A DNA stretch of 44,950 nt, taken from positions 1-44,950 of the forward strand of contig JAFGVK010000214.1 of assembly GCA_016938035.1 (NCBI GenBank), in the 5' to 3' direction. A program made the translations under genes and the position numbers. The notes under the pieces are model-generated. The model saw nothing but the letters and a program-made list of their open reading frames with translations. It ran no database searches and was not told the DNA's origin. Below are positions 34,717 through 42,077 of this stretch, in pieces. This DNA comes from Deltaproteobacteria bacterium (GTDB lineage Bacteria; Myxococcota_A; UBA796; GCA-2862545). How positions within the stretch are numbered: position 1 is the stretch's first letter; every line of letters starts with the position of its first letter.

Positions 34717-35840
34717 TGGGGGCCTGGCGCTCCGCGGTGCGGATGCTGGCGCCGATCGCGGCGCTGTTGATCACCGTCCCCACCGCGCCGCGCTGGTGGT
34801 GCGGCAGGGAGGCGGCAAGCTGGTGGGTAGGAGAGGCGTCTGTGCAGCTGCCCCTCGCGCGGCAGGTGGCCTCGGACCTACGCCGGGGGGTCGGCGACGA
34901 CGCCTTTCACACCGGCAGCGCGCGCTTCGACGGGGAGTGGAGCTTTGGCTCGGCGGTGATGGGGGTGGCGGGGCTGTCTCAGGTGCTCCTCGCCCACCCC
35001 GAGGCGGCGGGTGAGCTGCGGGGGGGGCTGGAGGCGGGGGTGAGCCGCCTGCTGGCGCCGGACACCAGGGCCTTCGGCACGGCGGCCTGGGGGGAGGACG
35101 GCTTGGTCGCGGAGGGCGGGCACGCCTACCTGGGCTACCTGGGGGTGGCGCTGGGGCTGGCGCGGCTGGTGGAGCCCGACGCCGCCTGGGGGCCCGCGCA
35201 TGACGCGCTGATCGCCTCGCTGACCGCCAGGATGGAGGCGGCAGAGGGCCACAGGCTAGAGACCTACCCCGGCGAGACCTACCCGCCGGACCTCGCCTCG
35301 CTGGCGGGGGCGGTGGCCCTCCACGGGCGGGCGACTGGCGCTCCCCACCCCGAGCAGCGCGGGTGGATCGCGGCGCTGGACGGGTGGATAGACCCCCGCT
35401 CGGGCCTGCTGGTCCAGTCGCTGGCCAGGGGGGGAGCGCCGCTCGACGCGCCGCGCGGGTCTGGGACAGGGCTGGGGGCCTGGTTCACCTCCTTCGCGGA
35501 CCGCCCCCTCTCGGAGCGGCTCTACCGCGGCTTGGTCGCCCACCGGCGCTCGGTGCTCGGCTTCGGGGCGGTGCGGGAGTACCCGCTGGGAACCTCGGGC
35601 TGGGGTGATATTGACTCCGGTCCGGTGCTGTTCGGGGTGAGCGTCTCTGCCACCGGCTTCGCCCTGTCCTCAGCGCGGGTACACCGCGATCAGGCGGTCT
35701 ACACCGAGCTGCTGCGCACCGCGACCCTGTTCGGGATGCCCCTGCGCCGGGGAGCTCGCTCCACCTTCGTCACCGGGGGGCCCCTGGGGGACGCGATCCT
35801 GCTGGCGATGCTGAGCGCGGGCCCTGGGGCGGCCCGGTGA
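34716..35840 (+). CDS. unknown exported helical-repeat protein
   Basis: 374 aa from ATG 34,716, coupled to yidD by a 1-nt overlap. The N-terminus (R-S-A-V-R-M-L-A-P-I-A-A-L-L-I-T-V-P-T-A) is a signal peptide or anchor. The rest has alpha/alpha-repeat character (W-S-F-G-S-A-V-M-G-V-A-G-L-S, G-E-T-Y-P-P-D-L-A-S-L-A-G-A-V-A-L-H, G-L-G-A-W-F-T-S-F-A-D, R-E-Y-P-L-G-T-S-G-W-G-D-I-D-S-G-P), which suggests an (alpha/alpha)6-type barrel. I cannot name a family. It is part of the chain 33,884 to 36,097. Confidence 0.8.
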   Translation: MGAWRSAVRMLAPIAALLITVPTAPRWWCGREAASWWVGEASVQLPLARQVASDLRRGVGDDAFHTGSARFDGEWSFGSAVMGVAGLSQVLLAHPEAAGELRGGLEAGVSRLLAPDTRAFGTAAWGEDGLVAEGGHAYLGYLGVALGLARLVEPDAAWGPAHDALIASLTARMEAAEGHRLETYPGETYPPDLASLAGAVALHGRATGAPHPEQRGWIAALDGWIDPRSGLLVQSLARGGAPLDAPRGSGTGLGAWFTSFADRPLSERLYRGLVAHRRSVLGFGAVREYPLGTSGWGDIDSGPVLFGVSVSATGFALSSARVHRDQAVYTELLRTATLFGMPLRRGARSTFVTGGPLGDAILLAMLSAGPGAAR

Positions 35841-36097
35841 GGGCCGGGGCGGTGCTGGCGCTGAGCACCCTGCTCCTGTGGGCGCTGTATGGCCTGGGCC
35901 TGCGCTGGCTAGACCAGGTGGGGGCGGTGGAGCGTCTGCTCTCCCTCTCGCCCGAGAGCCTGCCCCTGGTGCCCCTCGCGGTGGGGGCGCTGCTCCTGCG
36001 GTTCGGGCTGGTGGTGGTGGGGCCCGCGGCCCTCATCACCGGGGTGGTGTGGTGGGCGACGGGATTGCGGATCGTCTCTGGGGGGCAGGCCGATTAG
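35837..36097 (+). CDS. small two-helix membrane protein
   Basis: 86 aa from GTG 35,837, overlapping the previous stop (GTGA). Two hydrophobic helices: residues about 4-22 and 45-75 (P-L-A-V-G-A-L-L-L-R-F-G-L-V-V-V-G-P-A-A-L-I-T-G-V-V). No family recognised. It ends the overlapping chain; glnS begins 25 nt later. Confidence 0.75.
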   Translation: MRAGAVLALSTLLLWALYGLGLRWLDQVGAVERLLSLSPESLPLVPLAVGALLLRFGLVVVGPAALITGVVWWATGLRIVSGGQAD

Positions 36098-36122
36098 ATA
36101 GCGCCACCTCGCTGGAGCAGAC

Positions 36123-38225
36123 ATGAGCACCGACACCGCGCCCCACTTCATCCGCGACCTGATCGCCGCCGACCTCGCAGAGGGAAAGAACGGGGGGGTG
36201 ATCCACACCCGCTTCCCCCCAGAGCCCAACGGCTTCCTCCACATCGGCCATGCGAAGGCGATCCACCTGGACTTTGGGATGGCGGCAGAGTTCGGCGGGG
36301 AGTGCAACCTGCGCTTCGACGACACCAACCCGGTGAAGGAGGAGACCCTCTACGTCGAGGGGATCAAGGAGGACATCCGCTGGCTCGGCTACGCCTGGGA
36401 CCACGAGCTGTACGCCTCGGACTGGTTCGAGCGCCTGTACGAGCTGGCGGTGCAGCTCATCCGCAAGGGCCTGGCTTATGTGGACAACCAGAGCTTGGAG
36501 CAGATCCGCGAGGGACGCGGGATGTTCAAGCGGCCGGGGGTGGACAGCCCCTTCCGCACCCGCTCGGTGGACGAGAACCTGGCGCTGTTCGAGAAGATGC
36601 GCGCGGGCGACTTCGCTGAGGGCGAGGCGGTGCTGCGGGCGAAGATCGACATGAGCTCGCCCAACATGAACCTCCGCGACCCGATCATGTACCGGATCCT
36701 GAAGGCCCACCACCACCGCACCGGTGACGCCTGGTGCATCTACCCGATGTACGACTGGGCCCACGGCGAGTCCGACGCGCTGGAGGGCATCACCCACTCC
36801 CTCTGCACCCTCGAGTTCGAGAACCACCGGCCCCTCTACGAGTGGTTTGTTGACCACCTCGACGGGCTCCCGGTGCGCCCGCGGCAGATCGAGATGGCCC
36901 GCCTCAACCTCTCCTACACCGTGCTGTCCAAGCGGAAGCTGCTGCGGCTGGTCAAGGAGGAGCTGGTGGACGGCTGGGACGACCCCCGTATGCCGACCCT
37001 GGTGGGGATGCGCCGCAGGGGCTACTCCCCCGCCGCGATCCGGCAGTTCTGCGATCGCATCGGCGTCGCCAAGCGAGACGGGGTGGTGGACGTCACCCTG
37101 CTCGAGCACGCGCTCCGCGAGGATCTCAACGAGACCTCCATCCGGGTGATGGGCGTGATCGATCCCCTGGAGGTGGTGATCGAGAATTTCCCCGAGGGCC
37201 ACACCGAGTGGTTCGAGGCGCCGCTCCACCCCACGCGCCCCGAGCTGGGGATGCGGCGGATCCCCCTCAGCCGCAGGGTGTACGTGGAGCGGGACGATTT
37301 CCGGGAGGTGGCGCCCCGCAAGTGGCGGCGCCTGTCCCCAGGGGCGGAGGTGCGCCTCCGCTACGCGGCCCTCATCACCGTCAGGGAGGTGGTGAAGGAC
37401 GCGGCGGGGCAGGTGGTGCGCCTGATCTGCACCTACGATCCCGACGCGGTGGGCGGTGATCCCACCGACGGCAGGAAGGTGCAGGGGACCCTGCACTGGG
37501 TCTCTGCGGAGCACGCGGTGTCGAGCCAGGTCTACCTCTACGATCGGCTGTTCACCGTGCCCGCGCCCGACGCTGAGGAGGCGGACTTCACCACCTTCCT
37601 CAACCCCGACTCCCTCCAGGTGATGGGCGGCGCCAAGCTCGAGCCCTACCTGGCGACCGTGGCGCCCGAGACCCGCGTTCAGTTCGAGCGCCTTGGCTAT
37701 TTCGTCGCGGAGGGGGAGGGCGGCGCCCGCTTCAACCGCACCATCGGCCTGCGCGACTCGTGGGCGCGGGTGGAGCGCTCGGAACCCAAGCCTGCGGCCC
37801 CCGCCGCGCCAGAGGAGAAGAAGATGACCGAGGAGACCGTCACTGCCGAGGTGATCGAGGTGTCTGCCCGCGAGGATCGCGAGCCCGCCAAGGAGGTGAT
37901 CACCTTCGATGACTTCGCGAAGCTCGACCTGCGGGTAGGGGTCATCCGAGAGGCTGGCCCGGTGAAGGGGGCGCGCAAGCTGCTCCGCCTCGGGGTGGAC
38001 CTGGGCGAGGGCAGGCTGCGGCAGGTGTTCGCCGGGGTGGCCAAGGCCTACCCCGACCCCTCGGTGCTGCTCGGCGAGTCGGTGGTGGTGGTCGCGAACC
38101 TCGCCCCCCGCCAGATGAGCTTTGGCCTGTCCGAGGCCATGATCCTCGCGGGCGGTGGTGGCACGGACCGCCTGGGGATGACCACCCTCAAGGGCACCTT
38201 CCTGCCTGGTGACACCGTCACCTGA
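36123..38225 (+). CDS. glnS: glutaminyl-tRNA synthetase with fused C-terminal tRNA-binding domain
   Basis: 700 aa from ATG 36,123. GlnRS core: [15 protein letters not shown] contains the HIGH motif (residues 40-43), V-L-S-K-R-K holds the KMSKS-equivalent, and D-D-T-N-P-V-K-E-E and R-P-R-Q-I-E are typical of GlnRS. It ends near residue 545, the length of E. coli GlnRS (554 aa). A charged Ala/Pro/Glu linker leads to about residues 592-700, a second domain: [39 protein letters not shown] and G-M-I/L-A-G-G-type ending. This is the OB-fold tRNA-binding domain of MetRS C-termini, CsaA and Trbp111. It would strengthen tRNA-Gln binding in cis. An in-frame ATG with its own ribosome site lies at 37,824. 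Confidence 0.95.
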   Translation: MSTDTAPHFIRDLIAADLAEGKNGGVIHTRFPPEPNGFLHIGHAKAIHLDFGMAAEFGGECNLRFDDTNPVKEETLYVEGIKEDIRWLGYAWDHELYASDWFERLYELAVQLIRKGLAYVDNQSLEQIREGRGMFKRPGVDSPFRTRSVDENLALFEKMRAGDFAEGEAVLRAKIDMSSPNMNLRDPIMYRILKAHHHRTGDAWCIYPMYDWAHGESDALEGITHSLCTLEFENHRPLYEWFVDHLDGLPVRPRQIEMARLNLSYTVLSKRKLLRLVKEELVDGWDDPRMPTLVGMRRRGYSPAAIRQFCDRIGVAKRDGVVDVTLLEHALREDLNETSIRVMGVIDPLEVVIENFPEGHTEWFEAPLHPTRPELGMRRIPLSRRVYVERDDFREVAPRKWRRLSPGAEVRLRYAALITVREVVKDAAGQVVRLICTYDPDAVGGDPTDGRKVQGTLHWVSAEHAVSSQVYLYDRLFTVPAPDAEEADFTTFLNPDSLQVMGGAKLEPYLATVAPETRVQFERLGYFVAEGEGGARFNRTIGLRDSWARVERSEPKPAAPAAPEEKKMTEETVTAEVIEVSAREDREPAKEVITFDDFAKLDLRVGVIREAGPVKGARKLLRLGVDLGEGRLRQVFAGVAKAYPDPSVLLGESVVVVANLAPRQMSFGLSEAMILAGGGGTDRLGMTTLKGTFLPGDTVT

Positions 38226-38426
38226 TCGGTATGGCAGCCCCCTCCGCGCCGCGTGTGCGCCCCGCGCGCCCTGTGGACCGCCGCCGCGCGAGGGGGGGCG
38301 CCGGAACCCCCGGGGGCGCTCCGCCGGCGTGCGCGGAGCTGGCCACGCAGCACGCCGGTCGCCGGTGGTGTGGTGCGCGCTGAATGGCGGGGCCGCTCGC
38401 GCGTCGGATGGGCCTGTGGAGGTCCC

Positions 38427-39206
38427 ATGATGGACGCGATCGAGCGCACGCTCACCTCATTCATCCAGCTGTCCGGCGCGGTGGTGCTGGTGATGACCCT
38501 GTTCGGGGCGCTCCCCGCGGTGTTTCTGACCTACCTGGGCACCCCGGCCGCGCCTCGCTTTGAGCTGGTGGCCGCGGCAGAGGCCAGGACGGTGAGCCTC
38601 CCGTTGACGGGGGCGGGAGACCAGGATGAGGGCGCAGGCGAGGGCACCAGGGAGCCCACCCCCGCCGGGCACGCCTCCGGGCACGCCTCCGGGCACGCCT
38701 CCGGGCACGCCTCCGGGCCGCGCCCTGGGGGCGACCTGGTGCGGATCGTTCGGGGGGACGGCAGCGTGGCCTGGGGGAAGCGCTCCGCCCCGCGCACGGG
38801 GGAGGCCCGGTCGGCAGCGGCCCGGACAGGGCGCGGGGGGGGCGGGCGGTGCGAGGTGGAGAACGAGCACGTTCGGGCGCTGGGAGGTGGGCGGTATCAG
38901 GTAGATCGCAGCTACGCAGAGGGCTACACCGCCGACATGAACAGCCTGAGCCGCCTCGCGGGCGTGACGCGCCACAGGGAGGGCAGCCGCCCCGACGGAT
39001 ATCTGATCGCCAAGCTGCCCTGCGCCAGCCCCCTCTATCAGGGCGGCTTGCGCCGGGGAGACGTGGTCCACGCGGTGAACGGGATGTCGATCAGCGGCCC
39101 CACCCAGGCCCTCCGCGCCTTTTCACGCCTGCGCGACGCGACGAGGGTGCGGGTGGAGCTCACCAGGGACGGGCAGCCGATGGTGCTCAGCTACCAGCTG
39201 GTGTGA
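38427..39206 (+). CDS. inner-membrane protein with C-terminal PDZ (GspC-like)
   Basis: 259 aa from ATG 38,427, with TGGAGG upstream. A transmembrane helix at about 12-40 (L-S-G-A-V-V-L-V-M-T-L-F-G-A-L-P-A-V-F-L-T) leads to a Pro/Gly/His linker with four G-H-A-S repeats, then a C-terminal PDZ-type domain of ~80 residues (A-S-P-L-Y-Q-G-G-L-R-R-G-D-V-V-H-A-V-N-G-M-S-I). The domain order resembles type II secretion GspC, but no other gsp genes are near, and a short central domain (about 145-165) is unidentified. No protease residues. Confidence 0.8.
   Translation: MMDAIERTLTSFIQLSGAVVLVMTLFGALPAVFLTYLGTPAAPRFELVAAAEARTVSLPLTGAGDQDEGAGEGTREPTPAGHASGHASGHASGHASGPRPGGDLVRIVRGDGSVAWGKRSAPRTGEARSAAARTGRGGGGRCEVENEHVRALGGGRYQVDRSYAEGYTADMNSLSRLAGVTRHREGSRPDGYLIAKLPCASPLYQGGLRRGDVVHAVNGMSISGPTQALRAFSRLRDATRVRVELTRDGQPMVLSYQLV
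38665..38712 (+). repeat. 12-nt tandem repeat, four copies, in the PDZ protein gene
   Basis: CCGGGCACGCCT, four perfect copies plus five bases, coding Gly-His-Ala-Ser in the linker. It is in frame, so length changes would be tolerated. Confidence 0.95.
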
Positions 39207-39220
39207 TCGCCGGGCGGGGG

Positions 39221-40705
39221 CTACCAGCGCCGATCTGCGATCTGGAGCAGGGTGTCCTCGCCGGCCTTGTGATGAGAGGGGGGGCGGTGGAGGCGGTCTA
39301 CGGGGATACCGGCGGCCTCTACGCAGCGCCACTGCCGGTCGTAGGTGAGGGCGGTGCTGACCAGCAGATCCCAGCCCGGCAGCAGGGGCAGCACCCGCTC
39401 GCGCCGGCTCCCGCCCCCGCTGGGCTCGCCCAGCACCTCGACCCACGGGAGCCCCTGGAGGCCCAGCAGCGCGTCCTCCGAGGCAGAGTGGGTGAGGGCG
39501 TCGGTGAGGAAGCGGACCGGGCCGTCCCAGCGCTGTGAGCGGGGGGCAGGCTCCTGGCGGAGGGGCTCCGCCTCCGCGAGGGGGCCGCCGGGGATGCGGT
39601 AGCGGAGGCTCCCAAGGTGGGTGCTGGTGTGGAGGAAGCGCGCGCGGAACCTGTGTGCGGTCCAGACGTGCCCTCCGCCGTTCCCGCGCAGGTCCACGAT
39701 CAGCCCCTTGGCCCCGCGGAGGGACTCCAGGGCGGAGTCCAGGGACTCCTCGAACTCCGGCTCGGGGAGCCAGCGTCGGATCTTGAGCAGGCCGCTCCCA
39801 GACGGCAGGAGCCTGGCCTCCAGGGCCTCGCCCCAGGGGGTCTCGGGGAAGGGCTCGGTCCAGCGCGCCAGAGAGCCCGCGGGGCTGCGCGCCTGGAAGC
39901 TTCGCTCCGTGCCCACCGGCCCGGTGACGAGGCGCATCCCCGCGATCAGCGGTCGCGCGTAGGCGGGGGCGGCGGTGCGGGTCCAGCAGGCGCGGGGGTC
40001 CACCCCCAGGAGGCGCCAGCCCGGCCTGGCCCCGGCGCGCCAGGCCGGGGTGTTGGGGGGCACGTCGAGGAGGATGGCGGCGTCCTGTTGGAGCCACACT
40101 CGGTAGGGGAGGGTCCCCTGCGGCGCGGTGGGGCGCAGCCTGGTGTGGGCGTCCCCCAGGTGGGCCAGCCACCCCTGGAACACCGGGATCGGGTCCTTCG
40201 CGGCGCGGACCTGGGAGACGTGCCTGTCGCAGAGGGCGGCCCAGTCGATCCCCTTGAGCGAGAAGGAGGGCCACGACTCCCCCACCTCTATCTGGACGCG
40301 CTCCAGGGCCTGCTCCAGGGTGCGCGCTGGGACGATCGGGTGGACCCCGTCCCGCAGCCGGCCCAGGCTCGCCACCGATGAGATCGCCAACACCATGCCC
40401 TCAGCGGTGGGGGCGTCGGTGATCAGGATCTCGCGCTTGCGGTCGAGGGTGTGGGTAGGGGTGTACGAGGGGATGGTGATCGAGCGATTGCAGGTGGAGG
40501 GTCCAAGGATCCAGCGCGGTCCCTTCCCTGGGTCGAAGGTCATCAGCTGGATGGGCCCGCCCAGCTCGTGCCGGAGCTGTTCGGCGTGGGCCTGGAGCAT
40601 CACCGGCAGGTCGCGCAGGCGCAGGCGCTCCCCACAGTCCTCCGGGCAGGATGGGAGCACGACAGAGATGGGCTGTCTCGAAGAAAAGAGCGGAGTTCTC
40701 GACAT
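39221..40705 (-). CDS. S41-family serine protease-like protein
   Basis: 494 aa from ATG 40,705; an earlier in-frame ATG at 40,801 would overlap the sigma gene, and neither start has a strong ribosome site. The S41 (tail-specific/tricorn-like) core is clear: G-D-A-H-T-R-L, then G-L-I-V-D-L-R-G-N-G-G-G and the nucleophile region T-H-S-A-S-E-D-A with Ser. A small PDZ-like segment (I-L-L-D-V-P-P-N-T-P-A-W-R-A-G-A-R-P-G) sits between. The ~130-residue N-terminal region is atypical and may be a GAF-like sensor fold (I-T-I-P-S-Y-T, R-E-I-L-I-T-D-A-P). No signal peptide. It is transcribed divergently from the ECF sigma gene. Confidence 0.82.
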   Translation of the reverse strand: MSRTPLFSSRQPISVVLPSCPEDCGERLRLRDLPVMLQAHAEQLRHELGGPIQLMTFDPGKGPRWILGPSTCNRSITIPSYTPTHTLDRKREILITDAPTAEGMVLAISSVASLGRLRDGVHPIVPARTLEQALERVQIEVGESWPSFSLKGIDWAALCDRHVSQVRAAKDPIPVFQGWLAHLGDAHTRLRPTAPQGTLPYRVWLQQDAAILLDVPPNTPAWRAGARPGWRLLGVDPRACWTRTAAPAYARPLIAGMRLVTGPVGTERSFQARSPAGSLARWTEPFPETPWGEALEARLLPSGSGLLKIRRWLPEPEFEESLDSALESLRGAKGLIVDLRGNGGGHVWTAHRFRARFLHTSTHLGSLRYRIPGGPLAEAEPLRQEPAPRSQRWDGPVRFLTDALTHSASEDALLGLQGLPWVEVLGEPSGGGSRRERVLPLLPGWDLLVSTALTYDRQWRCVEAAGIPVDRLHRPPSHHKAGEDTLLQIADRRW

Positions 40706-40794
40706 GGACCTGGAGGGGCTTGAGAATTCGACCTGCCCCAGTAGCGGTTGGTGGAGGGGCTGGTGTCTGGAGCACTGAATAACGCGAGAGACCC

Positions 40795-41394
40795 ATGACA
40801 CGGCCGGTTACTGTGCAACAGATCGCTACTCGCCCCCCGGTGGGCCGCGCAGCGGCCAGGGCCGAGCAGGGCGTGGCGACGGGGAGCGGGGTCGTGCAGC
40901 TGGACGTGGAGAGCCTCTACCGCCGCTACGGCGACATGGTGCTTGGGCGGTGTCGGACCCTGCTGGGCAACGACTCCGACGCGCAGGAGGCCTGCCAGGA
41001 GGTGTTCCTGCGCCTCCACCGGTACCGGGACGCCTTCCGGGGCGACGCCAGCCCCTCCACCTACCTCTTCAAGATCACCACCTCCACCTGCCTCAACAAG
41101 CGCCGCACCCGCACCAGGCGACGCGAGGACAGCAGCGATGAGCCGCTGGTCATCGCCTGTGAGGACTCGGCGCTGGCCTCTCACCACGTCCGCGATCTGG
41201 TGGAGCGGGTGCTCGCCGTCACCGACGAGAGGACGCGCCTCGCGGTGGTGCACCACTACGTCGACGGGATGACCTACGACGAGGTGGGCGCGCTGCTCGG
41301 CCTCTCGGGCGCCGCGATCCGCAAGCGGGTCGCCCAGTTCAAGGCACAATTTAGAGACAACCCACCCGCATGGCTCGCCGAGGTGTCGGAATGA
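40795..41394 (+). CDS. ECF RNA polymerase sigma factor
   Basis: 199 aa from ATG 40,795. Sigma region 2 runs from about residue 40 to 105 (L-Y-R-R-Y-G-D-M-V-L-G-R-C, D-A-Q-E-A-C-Q-E-V-F-L-R-L-H, T-Y-L-F-K-I-T-T-S-T-C-L-N-K-R-R). Region 4 is near 155-190 (Y-V-D-G-M-T-Y-D-E-V-G-A-L-L-G-L-S-G-A-A-I-R-K-R-V). It overlaps the anti-sigma gene by 4 nt (ATGA), the classic sigma/anti-sigma pair arrangement, which usually means autoregulation under an extracytoplasmic signal. Confidence 0.95.
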   Translation: MTRPVTVQQIATRPPVGRAAARAEQGVATGSGVVQLDVESLYRRYGDMVLGRCRTLLGNDSDAQEACQEVFLRLHRYRDAFRGDASPSTYLFKITTSTCLNKRRTRTRRREDSSDEPLVIACEDSALASHHVRDLVERVLAVTDERTRLAVVHHYVDGMTYDEVGALLGLSGAAIRKRVAQFKAQFRDNPPAWLAEVSE

Positions 41395-42059
41395 CGCACA
41401 TCAACACCCTCCAGCTCCACCGCCTCCGCTACGGCGAGCTTTCGCCGGACGAGGAGCGGGCGCTCCGCGAGCACCTGCGCGGCTGTGCGGCCTGCACCGA
41501 GCGACTCCACGCGCAGGAGCGCCACCGGGCGGCCTTCCAGTTGCAGCCGCTCCCCGCTGAGATCCGCGCCAGACCGCAGCCCTGGTGGCGCAGGGTGGTG
41601 GCGCTGGCGCCGGTCGGGGCCCTGGCGGTCGCGGGCCTGACCCTGGCCCTGCTCGCGCCCCCCGCAGATCCCGGCGTCCGAACCAAGGGCGCGGCGGGAC
41701 CTGGGCTGGAGGCCTGGGTGCAGGCAGCGGGCCGGGCGCGGCCCGTCGCTCCCGAGGAGCGCCTCGGTGAGGGCGACGCGGTGCAGCTGCGTTACCGCAC
41801 CGCGCTCCCCTGGGTCACGGTCGCGGGGCAGGACGGCACCGGGGTGGTGGAAGTACTCGGGACCTGGGAGGCGCAGGGGCAGGGCTGGCAGGAGCTGCCG
41901 GTCGCGTTCACCCTCGACGACGAGGCCGGTCCACAGCGGTTCTTCGCGGTGTACTCCACCGTGAGGCCGGGTCGCGACGAGGTGATCGGTTGGGTGACGG
42001 GGGACGCCCCGCAGGAGAGCGGGCGGATCGCGCAGGTGGTGCTCCTCAAGGAGGAGTAA
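41391..42059 (+). CDS. zinc-binding anti-sigma factor
   Basis: 222 aa from ATG 41,391, overlapping the sigma stop. The ZAS motif is H28-L-R-G-C32-A-A-C35 (H-x3-C-x2-C), which binds zinc and the sigma factor. One transmembrane helix lies at about 66-88 (V-V-A-L-A-P-V-G-A-L-A-V-A-G-L-T-L-A-L-L). The C-terminal ~120 residues would be extracytoplasmic and act as the sensor. The kinase gene starts 19 nt after the stop, so all three probably share one transcript. Confidence 0.92.
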   Translation: MTHINTLQLHRLRYGELSPDEERALREHLRGCAACTERLHAQERHRAAFQLQPLPAEIRARPQPWWRRVVALAPVGALAVAGLTLALLAPPADPGVRTKGAAGPGLEAWVQAAGRARPVAPEERLGEGDAVQLRYRTALPWVTVAGQDGTGVVEVLGTWEAQGQGWQELPVAFTLDDEAGPQRFFAVYSTVRPGRDEVIGWVTGDAPQESGRIAQVVLLKEE

Positions 42060-42077
42060 GGCTGCTAGGATTCGCCC

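Noticed and set aside
36036-37514. 492-codon reverse ORF opposite glnS
   Set aside because: Shadow of glnS with His/Leu/Val-rich low-complexity translation.
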